Positions 55,751-64,000 of a stretch of DNA of 64,000 nt are shown piece by piece. The position numbers and the translations under genes were made by a program. Source of the DNA: Piliocolobus tephrosceles (lineage: Eukaryota > Chordata > Mammalia > Primates > Cercopithecidae); assembly GCF_002776525.5 (NCBI RefSeq), contig NC_045446.1, positions 64,748,558-64,812,557 on the forward strand. The letters run 5' to 3'. A model generated the notes under the pieces. The model saw only the letters and a program-made list of their open reading frames with translations, searched no databases and was not told where the DNA came from. The number at the start of each line of letters is the position of its first letter. Position 1 is the first letter of the stretch.

Positions 55751-58700
55751 AGTGCTTCAAACTGAGTATCTGATGAGTCTCTTATTTGATGGATGGTAAC
55801 AGTGTTGCAATTATTTAAACTCTGAATGGGAAGAAGGCTGGTTTTCAGTTGATACTGTTAAAACTGCATACTTATAGTCTGAGATGAACAAGTTATTTGC
55901 TGCCTTCATCATTTTTTCAGCCCTGGGAAAATCTTAGTTCAGCGAACCTCATTGTTTAGTTCATGTATAAGAAAATCTAGCACATTGTGTTAGTTTGGCT
56001 TCATCACTTGCTAGCCATATGACCTTGGGCAAGTTTCACAGCCTCAAGTTCTTTATCAAAATAAAACTAAAATGAATTACCAAGGGTTGTCAAGACTAAT
56101 GTCAAGTGTATGTAGCATGAATTCGGTACATGATGGTAGTCACGTACGCACTCTACAAATGGTGGCTTCCTTTCTGATGTCGTGAGTGATGTAATCAGCT
56201 AGCAACTTACTGAAATGTTATCAGTTATACGGCCCAGGTGGTGTATTCTTCAGTCATTCTGGCTGTACATGTGGTAAAAAGGGGAAGATAGTTGTCCTAT
56301 TTCATGAAAGGTTTAAAAAGAGTAGATATTTTCCTATTGAAGGAATTACAGATGGCTATATTTACTGTTCATTTATTGTGTATCTACTATGTGTCAAGCC
56401 CATGACCTGGGGACTAGAGGATATAATAGAAACAGTAGAATTTGGCACTTGATCCTCACAATGTAGTAGAAGGGAAAGCCACTAAAATGAAATGACAGTG
56501 CCGTATGTGAGTCCAAGGTACAGGTCCTCTAAGAGTTCCTAGGAGGATAGGTATCAAGGCAGTCTTCCTGGAGGAGAGGAAAGCAAGCAGTTCTTTGATG
56601 AGCAGGATTTCACCAGGCAAAGAGGAATGGAAACTATTTTCTAGGCAGAGGAGCATGGCTTTTGGGAGAGGTGGCCTGTAGAACTTGAGAATAGGGAGGA
56701 AAGTGTATTCAGAAATGAAGTGGGGGTCTTGCTAAGCAGTTTGGATTTGATTTGTAGATAATGGGGGCCAACTGAAGAAATTTAAGAAGAGTGACAGAAG
56801 TTGGTTCTCAGTTAAGAGTGACAGCCAATATTTACTTTGATTTTGTATTCATGATAGTATTTCTACCCTTGCATATGCACATTGTGTCTTAAAATTCTAG
56901 CAGATTAAAGAAAACTATCTTGGTTAAAACAAGGCTGCTTAATTCTGGCAGTCAGCATAGACAATTGCAGTGTTTCCCTTGTCTTCCCCTGTCAATGTAG
57001 ATTTCTGTAGCAGAATCAGTTTTTTAAAGTGATTTCAAAAGCTGGTGTTTCTTCATTGACACTCTCAGTGATGAACCTCCACTCACCTCCCTGGAAAAAA
57101 CTGGGAATTTGGGGGCAGAGGGGGCTGGTAAACGAGTGAAACAGTTGTCTATTCCTTTTCTATCTTTGTTTCTTTAAGAAGACATTAGTTATTATACAGG
57201 AGAGAGCTGAAGAGAAGGGCCATATAAGGAAAGTAAATAGTTTCTCCAGGACATGAGTAGAATGAGTGCCTAATAATGTATTTGCCAGAAACGTACTGTG
57301 TGTCAAGACTCGTTTTGGTAAACTTGTCTCCTTTCATTGGTTCCAGGATCTCAGTATGCTGTAATGCAGCTTTTACCACCATGAAACATTCTGGGACTGC
57401 CTCGTTTTGCTGTGAGAAGGCAGTATTGCTTTCTGAGTTATTGCCCTGGCAGCTCTGTAAATTAGCCCATGCTGTCACCATGCCCTCTCTGAAGGGCACA
57501 TTGTACCCAAATGACTGCATTTAGGATTGACTCTTACCACTCCCTGCTGCATGACACTTCTCTCCACTTGTATCTGTGTCCAGTTTTTTGTGTTCTTAAG
57601 TGCAGACCACCCACAGATTGCCACCCAGGCTCTTTAGCCAGAGAAACTTGGTAAGGCTTCTGATCCAATATTTTTCCATTGGATCAGAATCCACCTTAAC
57701 TCTACAATTCCCCTTCTACTTCAAACCCTTAATGTTTTCTGAACACCCACTCCCCTTAATTTTTCTCATTTTCTCTTTCCAGATTCCATGTTTCTTGAGG
57801 TTTCACCTTGGCTCCCTGTACCTTCATTTTTAATAATCAAAGTTCTTCATGGCTAGTTCTTCAGCTTCATTCTTTTGGTGTTTTAGGCTTTCTCAAGGCT
57901 TTTCATGGCATGTATTTTACCAGACTGCTCTTGAAGAATGGAAAAACTACTTTGTTTAGTGTCTGTTTGGGATCAGTCAGATCCAAAGCATAAAGCAGTT
58001 ATTGGAAGCTGGTTATGTTTAGTCCTGGATAAAATATTTCGGGGATTGTTAAGAGCCCAGAAGTTACCATTTTGGAGTGACAAGACAAACATACTAAACA
58101 GCATTTAGCATTTGAGACAATGCTTAGATGAGTGATAGACATGGGACTTAATAATTTAGGAACAAATTAGGATAATCATTTTGGGCAAAAGGTTATATTC
58201 CTATGCAAAGAACAATAAAAGATTTAAAGAAACAGGCTGAAGGTAGGCTCACTATTTTACTGGGTGTTATTCAACTATTTGAACTTCAGTTGCCATTTAT
58301 GTATTCATGGTGTAAGTAAACCATGATTTAGTGAATCTTTAATTAATGGAGTTATTTCTGTTGTGCTTTAAGCATGAGAGTATTGACAAGAAAGCAAGCA
58401 GTTACCAGGAATTACTTCAAAGGGCAGTTTATACAATATAAAGTCTGTATAGGCTCCACTCAGTTTTGTACACACTCAACAATTTTGACCTACTAGGGAG
58501 GCCAGATGCCATGATGGAAACAACACAGACTTGAGAGACAGAGGGCGCCGGATGCAAACCCTGTCTGAGGCGCTGACCTTAAGCAAAGTATGCATCCTCT
58601 CTGAACTTGTTTCCTCATCTTTCAAAATGAGCTACCCACCTACCTTAAAGGGTTGTTTTAGGGCGTTAATGAAATAATGCATGGGCAGTCCCCAGTATTT

Positions 58701-58962
58701 TGACACGTACTAAACTAATACAAAGCAGAGTAACTCACATTTACCTCTTTTAATCCTCAGCCCTGTGAGATAGGTAGTTTTATTTGCATTTTGCACATGA
58801 GAAAACGGCGGCAAAGAGGTTAAGTAACCTGCCCAAGGTCAGAGCCATGATATAAATCATGACAATTTGGCTTTATTGCCCTCAGTCTTAACCGCTGTGC
58901 TATATCGCCTCTTGGCTATGTATTAGTTCACACTTCCATACCGCCAAGTGACGATTGATGTT
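55751..58962. other. Intergenic downstream of POLD3
   Basis: MIR pieces at 55985-56170 (GCTAGCCATATGACCTTGGG) and 58500-58700 (sense), with 58710-58910 a reverse MIR (GTGAGATAGGTAGTTTTATT, TAACCTGCCCAAGGTCAGAG). 56365-56470 is L2-like; 56500-56800 resembles the unnamed ancient repeat also seen at 28150. Open frames at 57185-57520 show no family resemblance. Confidence 0.55.
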
Positions 58963-59256
58963 TTTTTTGTTTTTGTTTTTTAAGACAGAGTCTCGCTCTG
59001 TCACCCAGGCTGGAGTGCAGTGGCACAATGTCGGCTCACTGCAACCTCCTCTTCCCAGGTTCAAGTGATTCTCTGCAACCTCCACTTCCCAGGTTCAAGC
59101 GATTCTCCTGCCTCAGCCTCCCCAGTAGCTGGGACTACAGGCGCACGCCACCACACCTGGCTAATTTTTGTATGTTTAGTAGAGATGGGGTTTCACCATG
59201 TTGGCCAGGCTGGTCTCGAACTCCTGACCCCAGCTGATCTGCCTGCCTCGGCCTCC
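58963..59256 (-). mobile_element. 5'-truncated Alu (antisense) with internal duplication
   Basis: T-rich tail, GACAGAGTCTCGCTCTGTC; stops at CTGCCTCGGCCTCC without the usual head. TGATGTT flanks it on both sides (58956-58962, 59257-59263), so truncation happened on insertion. A 34-bp segment starting GCAACCTCC is tandemly duplicated at 59041-59074 and 59075-59108, with three mismatches. Confidence 0.93.
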
Positions 59257-59263
59257 TGATGTT

Positions 59264-59890
59264 CATTTTTATAAGTGAAAGTGCAGCTGGTTGTTCAGAT
59301 CCCAGAGTGTCAAATTTGAAGGCAATCTTAGTGCTTATCTACCTCTCAGTCAACCTCTCATCTGAAGTCTGCATCTTCTCTACAGCATCCCTGCCAAGTG
59401 GTCTTGAATCTATAAACAAAGATTCAATTATGTTCAGTATACCATACTTAACTAAATTACAAAGTTAGATAAGTAGGCTAATAAATGTTAAGAAGAATTT
59501 AAAGAGAGGCTGGAGTAAAATTAAGTTTTCCAGTTACTTTTAGATCACCAAGAAACTTCCAAATAGAGCATACTGCCATAAGCAGTCCATTTAATTGGTT
59601 TCAGTTTAAGTTGAGAACACAGTTTTCCTTGAAACAGTTTGTCTGATTCTTGGCCTTGCCTCTGACTTAACATTTGTAAGAAAATCAAGAGGACATTTGG
59701 CGTTTGTGCCCTATTTAAGCCATGCTGCAGGTTCATAGGTTGAAAGTGGTCCTGGGGTGCTTGCAAGTGAGTTAGGTCAGGGTGGTGGTCTCCATTTTGA
59801 ATGTCAAAACCTTGTTTTCCTAGGATACTTGGTTTTAAGCTTATCTGGTATGTGAATATTACATAAACATAGCATAATGATGGTACAGTG
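59264..59890. other. Intergenic, no recognised feature
   Basis: Unassigned; 59280-59410 has the look of a worn MIR-like repeat. Confidence 0.4.
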
Positions 59891-60221
59891 CAGTGGTCCC
59901 CAACCTGTTTGGCACCAGGGACTAGTTTCATGGAAGACAATTTTTCCATGGCCGGATAGGGGAGATGGTTTCGGGATGAAACTGTTCCACCTCAGATGAT
60001 CAGGCATTAGTTAGATTCACATGCGGAGCACACAACCTCGATCTAGTTCACACTAGGGTTTGCGCTCCTGTGAGCATCTAATGCTGCAGTTGATCTGACA
60101 GGAGGCAGAGCTCAGGCAGTAATGCTCTTTGCCCACCTGCTGCTCACCTCCTGCTGTGCAGCTACGTTTCTAGCAGGCCACAGACCAGTACCAGTCCACA
60201 GCCGGAGGTTGGGGACCCCTG
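59891..60221 (-). mobile_element. MER1-like hAT-Charlie element (reverse)
   Basis: CAGTGGTCCCCAACCTGTTT at one end and GGTTGGGGACCCCTG at the other are inverted ends. Interior matches the copy at 35341-35690 in reverse (CTGTTCCACCTCAGATGATC, CTGACAGGAGGCAGAGCTC). No convincing 8-bp duplication found. Confidence 0.88.
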
Positions 60222-62815
<2,594 letters not shown>

Positions 62816-62819
62816 TTAT

Positions 62820-62838
62820 TTGAGAGAGAGAGAGAGAC
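62820..62838 (+). repeat. (GA)n run and local duplication
   Basis: TGAGAGAGAGAGAGAGAC; just after, ATATTTTGGAAAGTG is repeated at 62841-62855 and 62868-62882, a small local duplication. Confidence 0.85.
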
Positions 62839-62929
62839 TTATATTTTGGAAAGTGAGATTATATATATATTTTGGAAAGTGCACTCCTGCTGCAGTTGGA
62901 GAGCAGACTGCCTCACTTTTTGGTGTTGT

Positions 62930-63130
62930 AGAAAGTCCTTGGACTTTAGAGTCAGGCAAACTGGAGTTCATGCCCTTTTACCATCAGTGTGACTCCCAGA
63001 AAAAGCCACCGAATTTCTCTGAGCCTCAGTCTGCTCATCTGTAAGATGAAGCTTGTATCTACCTCAAGGTTATAGTGAGGATTAGAGATAACAAATGTAA
63101 AGTGCCCAGTTTATAGTGGTTGGACTTTTA
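62930..63130 (+). mobile_element. MIR (sense)
   Basis: TTGGACTTTAGAGTCAGGCAA, GAGCCTCAGTCTGCTCATCTG, then GAGGATTAGAGATAACAAATG: MIR order, best-preserved MIR in the window's right end. Confidence 0.85.
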
Positions 63131-64000
63131 TTGTTTCAGAGTAATGCTTTGGGCTTTAATCTTACCCGTGTGAGAAAAATGAGTTGTCATATTTGTTAAT
63201 TTTTTTGCCAACAAACCTTTATTGGAGTGCCTACTTCGTGTTGTAGACAACACATTAGACTGTCAAAACTGAGGTTCTAACAAAGTGAGGAGGGAGGGCT
63301 AATGGACCCAGTGTTTCCTTGCGGTTCTGCTTACCTGTCAAATTCCTGACTCCCCTTTGCCCCACCAGCACCCATACCTTTCAGGTGGGCTGCGTATCAT
63401 TCTATGTGCTACACAACACATCCTTGTTTCAACCATATTTCTACTTGCAGTTGTTTAGAGGAAAGCGAATGGTCTGAGTGTGCATTCTATTTCCTCAAGT
63501 ACAGACATCAGAGAATGCTGTTTATTAATGAGAAAATAAACAGATATTTAGCAGAAAAGAAGCCTCTCCCACTGATGTATGGGGTGCTTGGGCTATAGTC
63601 ATGCCTGCAGTTTGAGCCCATCTGTTTTCTCTGTTCACCTCCTGAGCACTGTCCCCTTGTGGTTTGCATCATTCCCTAAGCCCAGCCAACTCCAACCCTC
63701 TACAGTCCACTCATTCAATAGCTGTCTTATTTAAACACACACACACTCTCTCTCTCTCTTTGGGTGCCAGATGTGAAGTTTCAAGGCAGCAGAGGCCTGG
63801 CTGGCTAGTGCCATGACACCTGCTTTAGCAGGCAAGCCAGTCAGCTGCTGCTTCTGATGATGTTGGCTCTTCTTCATGGACAGCATGAGGGTTTCACCCC
63901 ACCAAGTGCACACACAGGCAGCTGAGGGAGCCTCATAAATTATGGTTTTGTTTGTTTACTTCGGTCAGACAGCGTGGTGTAGTGGAAAGAGCCCTGCACT
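63131..64000. other. Intergenic, mostly unassigned
   Basis: 63215-63260 resembles an L2 end. 63733-63760 is (AC)n(TC)n. The final ~32 bases (GTGTAGTGGAAAGAGCCCTG) are the start of a sense MIR running out of the window. Confidence 0.55.

Noticed and set aside
57185..57520. 111-residue minus and 82-residue plus frames downstream of POLD3
   Set aside because: Overlapping on both strands without domains or splice context; likely chance.

Overview
The window is primate nuclear DNA, dominated by one gene: POLD3, the p66/p68 accessory subunit of DNA polymerase delta, on the + strand. All 12 coding exons can be joined through GT-AG introns (5790 to 53797) into a 466-residue frame ending in the PCNA-binding motif QVSITGFF. 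Alu elements make the source a catarrhine primate. The young AluY at 19134-19435 carries features typical of Old World monkey Alus (CTAGTTTTTTG in the right arm, GGCTTGAGCC near the head). As remembered, the protein also differs from human POLD3 at roughly a dozen sites. A cercopithecid (macaque, baboon or vervet type) is therefore more likely than human; the species is inference.

Layout. 1-1189 is a processed RPL4 pseudogene, cut by the window edge. 1190-5560 is intergenic, with a solo ERV1-type LTR, six Alus and a small L1 tail inserted inside one Alu. 5570-6120 is the GC-rich POLD3 promoter, exon 1 and start of intron 1. Introns 1-3 (5850-25737) are packed with Alus on top of antisense L1, MLT1 and MST/THE1 remains. 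Introns 4-11 are sparser and hold ancient MIR, L2, hAT-Charlie and Tigger-like DNA elements plus a few Alus. Exon 12 carries the stop and leads into a 3' UTR of about 1.9 kb, with a likely AATAAA at 55727. From about 55750 to 64000 I see only intergenic sequence with old repeats (MIR, L2, a MER1-like element) and two truncated Alus.

Function. POLD3 is the only functional gene recognised. Its first ~144 residues form the region that binds the POLD2 (p50) subunit; the rest is a long charged, probably disordered tail with SUMO-type sites, basic NLS-like runs and a C-terminal PIP box. The subunit links polymerase delta (and the four-subunit polymerase zeta) to PCNA. The promoter has overlapping inverted E2F-type cores, which suits a replication gene.

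No RNA gene, CRISPR array, operon or unknown multigene system was found. The notable items are structural: a 3'-transducing L1 insert in an Alu, perfect hairpins and tandem duplications in introns, inverted Alus flanking exons, and a repeat-poor TAAT-rich block in intron 11.
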